From: Craterostigma plantagineum
Lineage: Eukaryota; Streptophyta; Magnoliopsida; Lamiales; Linderniaceae
Direction of reading: 5' to 3'
Assembly: GCA_027422505.1 (NCBI GenBank)
Contig: JAPQWV010000414.1
Location: 186,001-250,000, forward strand
DNA: 64,000 nucleotides
Positions 19,250 through 31,523 of this stretch are shown piece after piece. The translations under genes and the position numbers were made by a program. Positions within the stretch are counted from its first letter, which is position 1, and every line of letters starts with the position of its first letter. The notes below the pieces were generated by a model. The model saw nothing but the letters and a program-made list of their open reading frames with translations, did not search any database and was not told where the DNA came from.

Positions 19250-21175
19250 ATGAGCATAAATGATGATAGAAAAAGAAACTCAGGTACCAGAACATATTGA
19301 AAATTTTAAGAGATCGCGATCAATTACGCCCAGAACGCAATTAGATGGAACCGAGATGAAGTCAACGTTGACGATAAATTCTCATTTAACCTAGCGCTAC
19401 ATAAAATTAATGAGATTAATTAGATGAGGATCATGAACTGCGGTCTGTAAAAGAAAGCAGACAAAGAAAATTGACCAATGAAAAGATGCAATCGAGGCGG
19501 AATTTAAATGACTCGAACAACGAAATGTTTCCGGACATGTAGTCCGCATACCAGAATCGTAAAGCCGATTGATAGAAATGAGCTTTAATCCGAAAGAGAA
19601 ATGAAAAGGGCAAAATTGTGAATTTGACGACGGCTTGTTGCACAAAGTCTTTATGTTATTAATTTGAGGAGGCATATTCTTTGTTGCACCAACCACAAAG
19701 TCTTTGTGGTTGGTGCAATACCTTTTCGTTATAAAATTAGTCTGACAATACGTGAATGCTCGATTTCATCTTATTGACATTGTCATTTTTTATTTATATG
19801 AAGCTTACGGAAGGATTTTAGTTGCCTGAGAATTCAGGACCCCCGGTATGATTGCTCAATTAAACTGAATAAATCGCTTTATGAACTAAAGCAATCCGGG
19901 CGTACGTGGTATAATCGCCTATGAATATATATTGAAAGAGGGGTATAAAATTGATCACATTTGCCTTTGTATATTTATGAGAAAATGTGAAAATGACTTT
20001 GTTATTATTGCAGTATATGTTCATTATCATATAATTGGAACTCCTGAAGAGTTATGGAAAGTTGTAGATTGTTTGGCAAAAGGAGTTCGAAATGAAGGAT
20101 CTCGGTAGAACAAAATTTTGTATTGGACTCCGAATTGAATATTTAAAGAACGGGATATTTGTACATCAAGAGACTTATACAAAAAAAAGGTAGTGAAAAG
20201 ATTTTATATGGATGAAGCTCATCAATTAGATACTCTGATAATTGTCAAATCATTAGACGTGAATAAAGACTCGTTTAGACCTGCAAATATAATGAATAAG
20301 TGCTTGGTACTGATATCTCAGTGCTACTGGAGCGCTAATGCATCTTACGAGTCACACACGACCTGATATAACATTCGCTGTTAGTCTATTGGCAAGGTAT
20401 AGTTCGTCACCGATCACCGACTCATAGACATTGGTATGAGGTCAAACGGATTTTACGATACCTTCGGGAATCAACTGACATGCAACTATTCTATTCTAAT
20501 GAGATGAAAGAGGATTTATTGGATATGCAGATGATCGATATCTGTCTGACCCACATAATGCTCGATCGCAAACCAATTATTTACATATGGTGGAACTATT
20601 ATTTCATGGCGGTCAGTTAAACAAAGTTTAACCGCCACTTCATCTAATCACGCTGAAATATTAGCAATTCATGATGCTAGCAGAGAATGTGTTTGGTTGC
20701 GATCGATTATTCAGCATATACAACAAACTTGTGAGTTATTATCGGAAAAGGTACTCCCGACGACATTATATGAAGATAATGCGGTATGCATCTCCCAGTT
20801 GAAGGAGGGATATACCAAAGCTGATAGAATAAAACATATTTCACCGAAATTTTTCTTTACACATGAGTTGGAGAAAATGGTGATATTGATGTACAACAAG
20901 TACGATCTAGCGAAAATCTCGCAAACTTATTTACGAAAGCACTTCCTCTTATAATTTAAGAAAATTGATATATACAATCGGCTTTGAAAATTTTGAGATC
21001 TAAAGTGATGTTATCATCAGGGGAGAAAATATGCGTTGCACTGTTTTTTCCCGTGGCTTTTCCCATGGGGTTTCCCAGTAAGGTTTTTAATGCAACATAT
21101 GAAACCGTATCAAAGGAATTATGTACTCTTTTTCCTTCACTAGATTTTTACCTCACTGGGTTTTTCCTATAAGGT
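19250..21175 (+). mobile_element. Decayed Copia retrotransposon relic (RT-RNase H part)
   Basis: Translated piecewise across many stops and frameshifts, the region shows the Copia linker to RT (VPEHIENFKRSRSI near 19290; NVSGHVVRIPES near 19530) and SLYELKQSGRTWYNRL near 19890. Next is a reverse-transcriptase active site decayed to YVHYHIIGTPEEL near 20020, where YVDD is expected. Then come LRYLRES.D, RNase H sequence from 20697 (TTLYEDNAVCISQLKEGY, IKHISPKFFFTHEL) and SENLANLFTKALP. The following AGGGGAGAAAAT and GGTTTTTAATG phrases resemble the end of plant Copia elements before the 3' LTR. No gag, protease or integrase remains. Dead element. Confidence 0.8.
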
Positions 21176-21421
21176 TTTAACGAGGCACATTCTTTGAAAA
21201 ACATCCAGTGATGAGTGTTATGAAATAGTTATTTAGATGTGGATGTTTTTATTACAAATATACATTAAAGTGAATGTCCATTCAAGACAGCTATTCTTTA
21301 CTTCAACCAATAGTACGGAGCATGGAGTCAAGTGATGTAGGCCATAACGATTATTGTTGACGTATGCAATGAGCAATACTCCGTACTCTATTGTCCTTTT
21401 GTACATGAATTTGCCTATATT
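21176..21421. other. Possible remnant of the Copia 3' LTR
   Basis: It follows the TTTCCC/GGTTTT motifs that usually end Copia internal regions and has no coding sense. No second LTR is present to confirm it. Confidence 0.35.
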
Positions 21422-21793
21422 GAGGAATGATATGGTGCTCACTTATATGGGCACATGCTGATTTGGCATCGATTCGTACCAAATCAGCGTGCCACTTCAA
21501 CATCAAATGAAACATGACATTAATCAACACATCTTAGGCGACATAGATCGACACATATGATGCTGACGTGGCATGTTCATGTCTTACGTGGCATTTGTCG
21601 TGTGATTTTGATATACTCCACGTGAACATGCTACATAAGCATCATATGTGTCGATCTATGACGCCTAAGATGTGTTGGTTAATATCACATTTCATTTGAT
21701 GTTGAAGTGGCACGCTGATTTGGCACGAATCGGTGCCAAATCAGCAGGTACACATATAAAGTGCTCACATAAGGTAGCACCATATCATTCCTC
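21422..21793. mobile_element. Fold-back element (long inverted-repeat MITE, 372 bp)
   Basis: The ends are GAGGAATGATATGGTGCT and its complement. Arms of ~170 bp pair over nearly their whole length: TGCTGATTTGGCA, GTGCCACTTCAACATCAAATG, CACATCTTAGGCG, ATAGATCGACACATATGATGC and their complements. A small centre lies around 21595-21625. There is no ORF. RNA from it would form a long hairpin. Confidence 0.8.
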
Positions 21794-24592
21794 TACATAA
21801 TATATTAATAATAACAAAGTTTACACACGTTATAAGTAAAATGTTTATAACACAAACAGTGTTCATTATAATAGAGTGATGTACTGGACCAACTTCATCG
21901 CATCTAGTGGTTTCCATAACACCTGTTTATTAGATCTCTTTACTGAATTTAAATAAATAAATGGTCTCATTTTATTAAAAAAATCCACTTTTCTCTTTCA
22001 CCATGTATAAATTCATTAAATACTTGAAACGCATGGTTTCATGTATATAGGATAGTAGGCCATCTTTATCCTACTTTGTAGATTACTACTACCAAATTCC
22101 CTATTCATTTCTTCATTCACATTTATAACTATTAACTAGTGAATTTGGAGTGTTAACATATTATTTTTATCTGTTTATTATTTAATAAATCACATATTAT
22201 ATAATTCAGCAAGATAACCATTACCCAGGATTATATAGAAAAGTAAAATTTGCATATGAGATAGGAAGTAATTCATAAGACAAAGAAATAATAATAATAA
22301 TTAGCACTACCTTGGACATAAACATCATTGTGTGGCATTGCCATGACTGTGTGCTTCAGCTGTTTTATGTTAATCTCGATCCGTATGATCCCCGACGGTT
22401 CTCAATGGTTATGCTTTAATGTTAATGGCTTAATATTTCGCTCTAACAATACAAGGTTGTTCTATGTTTTTGTTACTAAGTCTACTAATTTAATACTTAG
22501 ATCTTTTGTTTCTTTGTTTAAACAAATAAGTAAATGCCACTAACTTGCATTTAGGAGAGGAGCTAGAATATAATTTCAGAGTTAGCAAAAATATTAAATA
22601 AACCAAAATGATAATACATGACAGAAAACAATCTTGCAAATTTCTTTGTATAACCAATGAGAAATATTTCTTTCTCTATAAATAGATATCCATTTTTTTC
22701 TAATTTGTTTTTTCTAACACATATTTCTTAAAAACTGCTAAAATTGATTTATTCCCAAATGTTGCTTTAGGAAATTTATAATCTAAGATTGGCATGAACT
22801 TTTTTGCAAACACACCCTTCGAATTATATCTCGAATATTAACACTCACAAATTCGAGATCAATTTTTGTTGTAATAAATCAAATGACTTCATACTCACAT
22901 TTGTTTCCAGTCTCTTTGTTCTGTACGTTTTTTTAAAATATCTTAGTATTGTGGAATTTAGTAGTATATTTTTCTTGGGATTGCTTTGTTTATTTTTCCT
23001 TGTGCGTGATGATTTATGGTAGAGACGTATTTATAGGTCTCGTTAGGAACATTTACATACTCCGAATAACTTATTGATTAGTATATTACTTAAAAAAAGT
23101 CGCTTATCACATAGAAATTTCTTCACGATTAATCCTAAATAACTTATTGATTAGTATCTTACTTATATGTGGTTCACTTAAAAAAACTAATCTTCTACTA
23201 TGCGCTTAGAACAAAATAAGTATCTTACACTAATATTAAAATTAAACTACATCTAATTTTTTGCAGTATAGACAATATATATCTTACATACAATTTTTTT
23301 AAGGTTGGGTGGACAAGGCATGTGACATTCAGACAAAAGACATATTATAACATAAAAAAAATAATATATAAAAAAAAATTCGAAAGAATGCAACTGATGG
23401 GAATAATCTTCTATAACACACACACACTTGCTTTCTATTTAATCATATATTTAATAAAATACATTAAATGGCAATACGGTGTCGTTTTGTGTGCATGTAG
23501 ATTATAGGTCATCATTGTCCTAGTTTGTAGATTCCGACTACCAAAATCCCTGATCATTTACCCCATTCACACTTATAATATATATAATACAATATAAGTA
23601 TTACTATAATATATATATAGGGCCTAATAATATTGATAAAAATCACATTATCGAATTCCACGTCATTACTAAAGTGAGCATGTCACCTGAACATTGTAAT
23701 TTTCACATTGGCGTGGTATTACAGATTTATAACGGGGGTTATTTGGGTAAGGATTTTCAATAAGAACGAACAAAATAAAAGTACGTGTTGTTAGAAGACA
23801 TGAGCTCGGACTTGTCGGATCATGGGTTTGAGTTCTATCTCAATTATTTAAATATATATTATACAGAGTAAAATTCTAATGAAATATTACATAAATATGA
23901 GTCCTATTCTATTTAGAAGTGGAAACACAAATTTGACGAGTACTGGTCAAATTATACTTATGAAGTAGGGACTACAAGCCTTACTTATTTTCACTTGCGG
24001 CGAAAAGTCAAATAGAGTACTTCGGCAATTTGTGATTTTTTTAAAAACATTTTTGCTGATTTGTGAACATGTTTTTTTTTAATGGAAATTTGTGATTAAA
24101 AAATACTTTTATGATAAATATAAAATGAATGAGAAGTCTGGAACGACAAATAGATGGTTACTAATTTAACAAAAAATGTTTCTGTGTCAATTATATCGCG
24201 GAAAATCTATCATAACATATATAATCTATATACACACATTCTTGCTACTCACATCACAAAACTCTATCCTCTTTCTTCCACTCCATGCCGTTTCGTTTCG
24301 ATAAAATCGCAAAAGAGTATCCCCTTCATAGGGATATAAAATACAATACATCTAATATTTAAAAAAATAAATAAATAACGTTCTAGATTTTATATTATGT
24401 CTACAATCTTGAACAACATATCACATGAAACTAAATCCTTTGATACTTATCTAAAATTAGAAGTCGCAAAACTTCTAGAGAGGTGCCCCATATTCAATCT
24501 CGGCTGCGCTTGAATATTCAATCATTCTCATTTAAAAATTCCAACTGGGGATAAAAAAAAAAATAATTATTATAAGATAACCAGCCGAGCCC
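21794..24592. other. 2.8-kb AT-rich intergenic region
   Basis: I see no supported gene. A ~100-bp segment at 22040-22135 is repeated, diverged, at 23490-23580 (TGTAGATT...ACTACCAAA.TCCCT.ATCATT). A shorter repeat (AATAACTTATTGATTAGTAT) occurs at 23066 and 23139. The last 300 bp would contain the PR-10 copy B promoter. Confidence 0.5.
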
Positions 24593-24600
24593 TATATATA
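24593..24600 (+). promoter_or_regulatory. TATA box of PR-10 copy B
   Basis: TATATATA lies ~95 bp upstream of the ATG, a normal TATA-to-start distance in plants. The stretch between reads as a short A/C-rich leader. Confidence 0.6.
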
Positions 24601-24694
24601 ACCCTTCCCATAGGCTCATCTTCCTCACACTTTCATCCAACTAAATTTACTATCTTCTTACACAAGCAATTTTAACTTAACCAAAAAATTAAGA

Positions 24695-26033
24695 ATGGGT
24701 GTCTACACTTTCACTCAAGAAATCAAATGCAAAGTGCCAGCAAAGAGGGTTTTCAAGGCCTTCGTCATCGAAACGCACGACGTCTTGCCCAAGGTTGTCC
24801 CGCATTTAGTCAAGAAAATCGAAAACACCCATGGCGATGGTGGTGTTTTAACCCAGAGAAAGACGCACTTCGCCGATGGTTAGTACATATATATATTTCA
24901 TGGCAATTTCAACATAAATTCAAGGGTTAAATTTCTTTCTTGTTCAGTAATTTAGATGGTTTGGCATCATAGTGTCAGATAATTTAGTGTTCGCCATTAT
25001 ATTGACAAATAACTTTTGAAGTTATGCAATTTAGGACAATACGAAACCCTATATTATGTTCAAATTGAACCCTAAAATTAGAATATGGGACAAAATCAAT
25101 CGTTCCCGGTGTATATAATATTCTTATGGCCCGTTTGCTGTCATATATTAGCCCTTACAATATAAGTAATATGTTCTATATTTTGTTTGGTTCGCTTATT
25201 TAAAGCCCGTATTAATAGACAAGCCCGATATATATAGATAAGCCCGCTATAGAGTAACTGAGTTTGGAAGGCCATATAAATTATAATGGGCTTCTTAAGT
25301 TTAATATATACTGGGCCGTTATATTGAGTTTATAACCAAAGGCACCATTACGCCATATAAGCTCAAGATAAGAACCCAATATAAATTAAAATTAAAGAAG
25401 TCCATGATAATTTATCTAGGCTCCACACAGTTATTCTATATCGGGTCTATCTATTAATATCGGGCTTGTCTATTAATTCGGGCTTTAAGTAATTGCACCA
25501 ACAAATATGTAACCACGTATTAGTTATATTATGTGGGCTAATGTAGGACAGCAAATGGGCCGTTAAATTGCTTAGTTCTGAAAGTTATTGTCCTTACAAT
25601 TACAATGAAACCCCCTAAATTTGTTGTCTCTATAACGGCAAACCACCTTATCTAAAAAAAAATATTGAAGCTTTAGTTATAATTGTTACTATAAGAAAAC
25701 ATGCAAACTAATTTTCCTTTCGACTGGCCAGGATTGCCATTTAGCTACGCGAAATATCATTTCCACCACTACGACGCCGAGAAGCTGGAGGTCAAGTTCA
25801 CTCTGGTCGAAGGTGGTGGCATCGGCGGCGATCTCGAATCGCTCGTCTACGACCAAAAGTACGAAAATACCCCTGACGGCGGGTCGGTGATCAAGATTAC
25901 GAGGGAGTGGCACACAAAGGGCGACGCCAAGGTTGACGAGGCGATAGTTAAGGCCGACGAGGAGAGCTATGTCCAAGGTGAAAAGGCCGTGGAAGACTAC
26001 CTCATTGCCCACCCTGAAGTTTGTGCTGCTTAA
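24695..26033 (+). CDS. PR-10 / Bet v 1-like protein copy B (161 aa, two exons)
   Basis: This is a cytosolic ligand-binding PR-10 protein, usually stress-inducible. Exon 1 is 24695-24878 and exon 2 is 25732-26033. The intron (GTTAGT...GGCCAG) is phase 1 and splits a Gly codon at the position usual for PR-10 genes. The predicted length of 161 aa fits the family (155-162). It opens MGVYTFTQEIKCKVPAKRVF. The glycine-rich loop reads GDGGVLTQ instead of the usual GDGGPGT, so the loop's last Gly is missing. Exon 2 has KYHFHHYDAEKLEVKF, TPDGGSVIKITREWHTKGD and a C-terminal helix. The intron carries a 436-bp MITE. Copy A at 18 kb is a tandem paralogue. The biochemical ligand cannot be read from the sequence; a norcoclaurine synthase-like activity is possible but unsupported. 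Confidence 0.9.
25127..25562. mobile_element. Tourist-like MITE in the PR-10 copy B intron (436 bp)
   Basis: The terminal inverted repeats run ~27 bp: left YGGCCCRTTTGCTGTC then TATTAGCCC, right its complement with three mismatches. TTA lies on both sides (25124-25126 and 25563-25565), the PIF/Harbinger target signature. The interior contains further inverted GGGCTT/AAGCCC words. PR-10 copy A retains the empty site with a single TTA. Confidence 0.85.
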
Positions 26034-28864
26034 AATAATATTATTAATGGGATGTTATTATTACCAAATAATAATGAATAAGCCTTGAATGATGTAATAT
26101 TGGGCATAAGAGTTTGATTATGGTTTGATTTTTCTTTGCGAGTGAATGAGTGTTCTAAGTGTTGTTCAATAAACAGATTAAAATGAGGAGTTTGGTTTGC
26201 TACTGCGCTTTGTGGCCTTCCTACATTTTGGCTGGGCTTTTATTCCACGTTATATGGGCATATCTTGGGAATTTATGAAGTAGTGGGCTCTATATATTGT
26301 TTATTATAAATATATGTAATTTAATTTACCATGATTAACTTGGAATTTAAATCTATTGAGCTTGATATTGTTATAAGTAGGCTCGCCAATGCTCGCGGAT
26401 TACATGCAATGAGTTACTAAACTATCCTCCACAATAAATACTTTTTCCAAAATCATAATTTTTTTCATTATTTCTATGTACTCGCCAATTTTCACGCAGT
26501 GTTTACAATCTTATCTTTTTACTTCTAATATTAACTCACAACCACTTTCAATTATGTGTCTCATAGCCAAAAATAAATTATACATTAGAAAAAAATATAT
26601 ATATAGGACAAGGGAAAAATTTCTCCCAGTTATTTTATTATTTCTCTAGGAAATATTGGGTTTACGTATATATAATGGCCTTTGAATCATCGTCTAGAAG
26701 TTCCGATTTGCAAAACGCCATACATTGATCTTGTAATAAAGAGGACATTATTTAGTAGTGCTATCAATTTCGAACGAATTATTCTTTTATACTGTGCTTA
26801 AGGCCTAATACCCAATCATCAAAGACAATTGAAAACAAAAAGAAAGAAAAATATCTATTCCGAATAGGCATTGAGTGAATGTGAAGCAACACAAGTATGT
26901 AATAATTTCCCAACTTTTGGATTCTGCACGCGGAATTTCCTTTTTTCTTGAGAGTTCTAACTTTGTAGACTTTTATGTTAAATGTTCCTTTCTGGACTAT
27001 TGTATTTTTCTGTATGGAAACTGTAATATCTATTGACTTTATGTGACTGATTACGTAAAGAGGAAATAAATTGATCGTATATCAAAAATGCAGTTGCGTG
27101 TATCCTCTACAAACAGGCTTCACTTTATAGGAAAACTGTATATTTCATGGCGTTTTTTTTTTTCCTTTTTTCACACCAAACATTTCGAGACGAGCGAAAG
27201 CGAGATTAACAATGATTGATTTATCATAATTTTGGCACAATTCGTGCAGACAGCTATAAAACTAACGTGAGGTTGTAAAATAAAGTATTTTTGAGATGTG
27301 AAAAAGCCCCTAGGCTTATGATGATGAGTAACCCATGATTAACCAGCATATGAACTTTTTTTAATAAATTCATGATGGAGATTCTCAACATAGGATAATT
27401 CCTTTTTCCTACTAGTTTGACTGAAAATACTTTAATATTTATAAAAAAAAAAAAAAAAAAAAAAAAAGAAGGATAATAAGATGTGAATATTGCCCCTTTG
27501 TTATCCTTTAAGCAACTCCTCCATACAATGCCACTCAATAACATTTTGATTAAATAATCAATGTTTCGATAAATTATAGAACGTTTGTGAAATTTTTTTA
27601 TAATTTTTTGTATTAAAAAATTAAATGATTTTTTGAAAAAAATAAAAATCGTTATTAACTTATTGTAAATTTTGAATTTTTTTACAATTTCCATGAAATG
27701 GTAGAAAATTCTCAATAATAGATGTTTTTTACTTAAGTCAAAGAATTTAATCGGAGTTTGAAGGCTAAAGTTTCCTACGTATTGTTGGGATACTTCCCAA
27801 CTGATTAAAGGGAGAAATGTCGTAGCATTCATTCAAATTGCAAAATTACTTAAAATCTCGGTTTTTGGTATATCAAATTAAACGAGTAATACACACGTCA
27901 AACTCCATCAACTCTAGTTCATGTGAAGCTGTCTTATTATGACAGCGACAGAGTAATCTAACCGTGACATTCATAGACTACACTACAAGTTAAGCTAATC
28001 AACGGTAAAAAAATCAGTATCCCAATCAATCAAAGTTTAAAATATTCGTACGCGCTTATAGTTGGTTGTTAAACTGCTCAACTATACTCAGTAGTAGAAT
28101 AGCTGGCTCGAACTAGCATGTGATTTTAAGACATAATCTAAGGAGTGAATGAACCACGTCAGCATCTCTTAGTTAACGTCTATGGCGTAACGGTCAAAAA
28201 TATCAGCTAACTGCTCTACGTGCCCTAAAGTCCAAGACGTGCATTATACTTTACATAATCAGTAGTGCCTGTAAGGCCGTGCACAAACTGTGTAAAAATA
28301 TATTACTAACAAAACTTAATAGTCGTAGTAAGAGAAAAATAAATGAAATATAGTGACCGTATTTGTTTGTATCATAAAGTATAATATTGACCTTACCGCA
28401 AGCACATGGGCAGGTTCTTCCTATGTTTAGCAAATGTGAAATATTAGACGTGATCACCCACAATTACTTGTCTGGGTGCATGTGATATTATTTAATTTTA
28501 TTAAAATCATACCATCCGTATATAAGAACCACAATTTATTTCATCATCACACAATAACAAACGCCCGTGGCCACCCATCCCTCATCAATAATTAATAGTG
28601 TTTGCATTATAGTATAAAATCCCTAACTATCCATCCCCCTTGGTAGTAAAAACAAAACCATACAAAATACGTTAACATCATCATAGATTTTGCCTCTTTC
28701 TATCACTTACAAAAAAAAAAGCTAATTAGGTGAATATTGAAATATAAGTGGGGCCCACTTTCACGTCCCCAGCTGAAAGCCGCAAAGATGTGATATAAAC
28801 TCCTTTACTACATAAAATAAAACCCCTTCATAGCCCTCGGTTTTTCCTCCAACTTCAAACCACC
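26034..28864. other. 2.8-kb intergenic region
   Basis: The first ~340 bp are the 3' flank shared with PR-10 copy A. The rest is AT-rich, with a poly(A) run at 27443-27466 and no convincing gene. A 192-codon antisense frame at 27254-27832 consists of low-complexity Phe/Lys/Ile and is not supported. Confidence 0.5.
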
Positions 28865-28876
28865 ATATATATAAAT
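28865..28876 (+). promoter_or_regulatory. TATA box of the ERF003-like gene
   Basis: TATATATAAATA lies ~160 bp before the ATG. The leader contains TTCTTCTCTCT and A runs. Confidence 0.55.
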
Positions 28877-29036
28877 ACGTTATATCATCTCGTTCACTTG
28901 CCTCAATTCTCACCTTGTAATAAACCAAAAAAAAAAATACTTAGCTTCTTCTCTCTATAGTTATTCTGAATAGAAAAGGAAATTTTCGAGCTTGAGTTAA
29001 AAGCTAACCACACGCCTATATACTGACTAACTAACC

Positions 29037-29977
29037 ATGGTTAGGCCCTCGCAGCAGCGTTACAGAGGCGTTCGACAGCGCCATTGGGGTTCTTGGGTTT
29101 CCGAGATTCGCCATCCTTTGTTGTAAGTATTTATCATTAGTTCGTTCATTTCAATTTATTACAATAAGCGATGACATTCTTTTGAGTTATCAAACATAAG
29201 TTCCACAATGGATAAAGTTGTGTGACAACTTATAAGCTTGTGGACTACTCACTCTACTGCTAATTGATTTTAAAATGATACCCTAGGTTTATATTCATGA
29301 GCGTTAAAATTAGTAAGATTTATATAAAACTAATTAATGTGTACAAATTAAATGTTTGTTTGGTTAGCGGATTTAGATTAACACATATGAGAATGTATGT
29401 TTATCTAAACCCATAAGCATGAGTTTAGAATTAGATTACGTAAATCCATGATTTATATATAGCTATGAACCAAACATCTAAACATATATTATATCTAACG
29501 AGGGGTATTATAAGGCTATGAAATCTAATACACATTTTTTTTGTTAGTAAGTTTTGTATTCTTTTTTTTATGTACAATTACAGAAAGACGAGAATATGGT
29601 TGGGAACGTTCGAGACAGCCGAGGACGCAGCCCGAGCGTACGACGAGGCGGCGAGGATCATGGGCGGGGCTCGGGCCCGCACGAACTTTGCGTACGGCCC
29701 GAACGAACCTCAGTCTTCGTCACGGGCCCTACTCTCGGCTACTCTCATGGCTAAATTACAGAAATGCCACGCCAAGAATAAGCCTCCGGCCCACGCTTGC
29801 AATGGCGATATTAAAGGCGGCAATAATAATGTTATTATTGATAGAGGAAATAATATTAATGTCGATGGTAATAATACGCTTGAAAAACACAAGTCTCTTG
29901 AGGATGATCACATTGAGCAGATGATTGACGAGTTGATGGATTATAACGGTTCGATTGAGATTATGTATAACCGTTGA
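29037..29977 (+). CDS. ERF003: AP2/ERF transcription factor, ERF003-like (159 aa, two exons)
   Basis: A nuclear DNA-binding protein of the AP2/ERF family, group V, next to the SHINE/WIN1 clade. Exon 1 is 29037-29122 and exon 2 is 29584-29977. The intron splits the Leu codon within RHPLL, the position I recall for group V members. The AP2 domain spans ~8-68: [20 protein letters not shown] then [20 protein letters not shown] and [14 protein letters not shown]. After it, [18 protein letters not shown] and the C-terminal [21 protein letters not shown] correspond closely to what I remember of Arabidopsis ERF003 (At5g25190). The middle is Asn-rich. Length is slightly below the ~180 aa of ERF003. 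SHINE proteins have a different C-terminus, so ERF003 is preferred. Target genes are not evident. Confidence 0.9.
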
Positions 29978-30623
29978 GCTACGTTATGTTGTTGATTTTG
30001 ATTACATTTTCGCACATTTGTGTTTTTGAGTTCTTGATCTTGAGTACTGTGTAATTATTGCCCGGGAAAAAAGGGTGTAATTTTGAGGTAGGATTTTTGT
30101 GTATTTTGTATGTTTAAGGGCGTTGATGTCACGTCACGCCCCGTAAAATTTCAAAAACTTGGCAGTTTTTATGTTATTAAATTGAACTTGGAAAATAGGC
30201 TAAGTAGATAATGATCGATGCCCGTGATTATATATTATTCTGGTGTGAGAATAGAAGAACAATTGTCGTCTTTCTTGTGAGTTGTGATTTGATTCTTATT
30301 TATTATTACTGTAGGAATTACTTGAACTAGTTGATATAAAATTTAAAGAACTTGGAAAAGTTGTAATGACCTAAAGTCAAAGTCATGATTCGCAATCGCA
30401 AGCAAACGATGATGATCAATAGTGGAATTTTTCTAACATGTGAGCTGTCCCCAAAATCACATATGTGATTATTATGCAACGTATGAACATTATTTTTTTC
30501 TGTTTTTCCTTTGTTATTGCATTTAATTTATTTTTCCGGTTTTGTTTCTAGAAAAAATGCATGCAAACCATCAAATAACATGTATGTATAGCATCGAACT
30601 TTAATTACATTTTGTGTTTTATC
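29978..30623. other. 3' flank of the ERF003-like gene
   Basis: T-rich 3' untranslated and intergenic DNA with no further gene seen. It ends at the target duplication of the retroposed insertion. Confidence 0.5.
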
Positions 30624-30639
30624 GAATCAGAATGAGAAT

Positions 30640-31507
30640 AGGCTTCGAAGACTCTCTCTCTACTCTCTTTTCTCTCAAACCCTAACACCAGCCGCCGCCG
30701 ACTCCCCCCCCATCTTTTCATCCCCTTTCTCCTCCACCTCCATTGGAGGTGGGGGAGGTTCGATCTTGTTTGTGTTTTGTCTTTCTTTTTTCCCCTTCTT
30801 CGGTCTCTTATCCAAAAAAAAAAAAAAAAAAAATTGTTGATGCCCCACTGCAGTCGCCCGTCGCCGTCGCCGTCGTCTCCTCAGCCACTTGGAACCGCCC
30901 CCATCATCTCCGCCACAGCTTCTCCTCCGCAACCTCCGTCGCTGCCGCCACCGCTGTTGCTGCCCTCCGCTGCCGACACCTCTGCTGTAGGCCGCCGTTG
31001 CCGCCACCTCTGCCGACGCCGCTCGTTGCTGTTGCCTCCTGCCGCTGTTGCCGCCACTTCTGACGCCCTCGTCGGCCTCCTCTGTCACCATCAATTCAGT
31101 CCGCCACACCTCACTACCGTCCACCCGTGAGTCTCCCGTGGGGAGCTCGTTTCTCCCGGCCATTAGGTCGGGAGCTTTTTCTCCCGTTGTGGAGCCAATT
31201 CTCCCTTGTGGAGCCTCTTCCGATGAAGATGATAACCTCGAGTCACTGGGCAAAAATAATGTAGAATACTGTAGATTTGGATTAATAACCTTTTCTGTCG
31301 TATGTTCTATAGATTTTTGGTTCAAGTTCGAGGTTTATTTCGTTTTCTGTCGGCTTGTTATTTTGTTTTCGTGATGCATTGCTCCTTGTGAGCCTTTGTT
31401 TCTCTACCGATACTGTGTCACCGGAGAGACCCTTTGGGTTATTTAGCCCCTGTATCTTTGTTATTAATGCAAGCTACCGTTTCCGGGAAAAAAAAAAAAA
31501 AAAAAAA
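30640..31507 (+). mobile_element. Retroposed insertion with poly(A) tail and 16-bp target duplication
   Basis: A perfect duplication, GAATCAGAATGAGAAT, lies at 30624-30639 and 31508-31523. The insert ends in a ~21-bp A tail, so it arrived by LINE-type target-primed reverse transcription. It opens with a CT-rich leader, AAACCCTAAC and GCCGCC repeats. Its end (TTGTTATTAATGCAAGC...CCGGG-An) resembles the 3' end of plant L1 LINEs. A second internal A run at 30813-30831 splits it, suggesting two joined RNAs or an internally deleted LINE. The proline/serine-rich frames inside are low-complexity and not convincing genes. Confidence 0.8.
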
Positions 31508-31523
31508 GAATCAGAATGAGAAT

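Noticed and set aside
24030..24360. Short ORFs upstream of PR-10 copy B
   Set aside because: AT-rich frames shorter than 65 codons, no homology recognised, and they lie in the presumed promoter region.
27254..27832. 192-codon antisense ORF
   Set aside because: Low-complexity AT-rich sequence including a poly(A) tract; no motif and no gene signals.
30675..31325. Overlapping long ORFs on both strands in the GC-rich insert
   Set aside because: Pro/Ser/Arg low-complexity frames created by GCC/CCG repeats inside a retroposed element.
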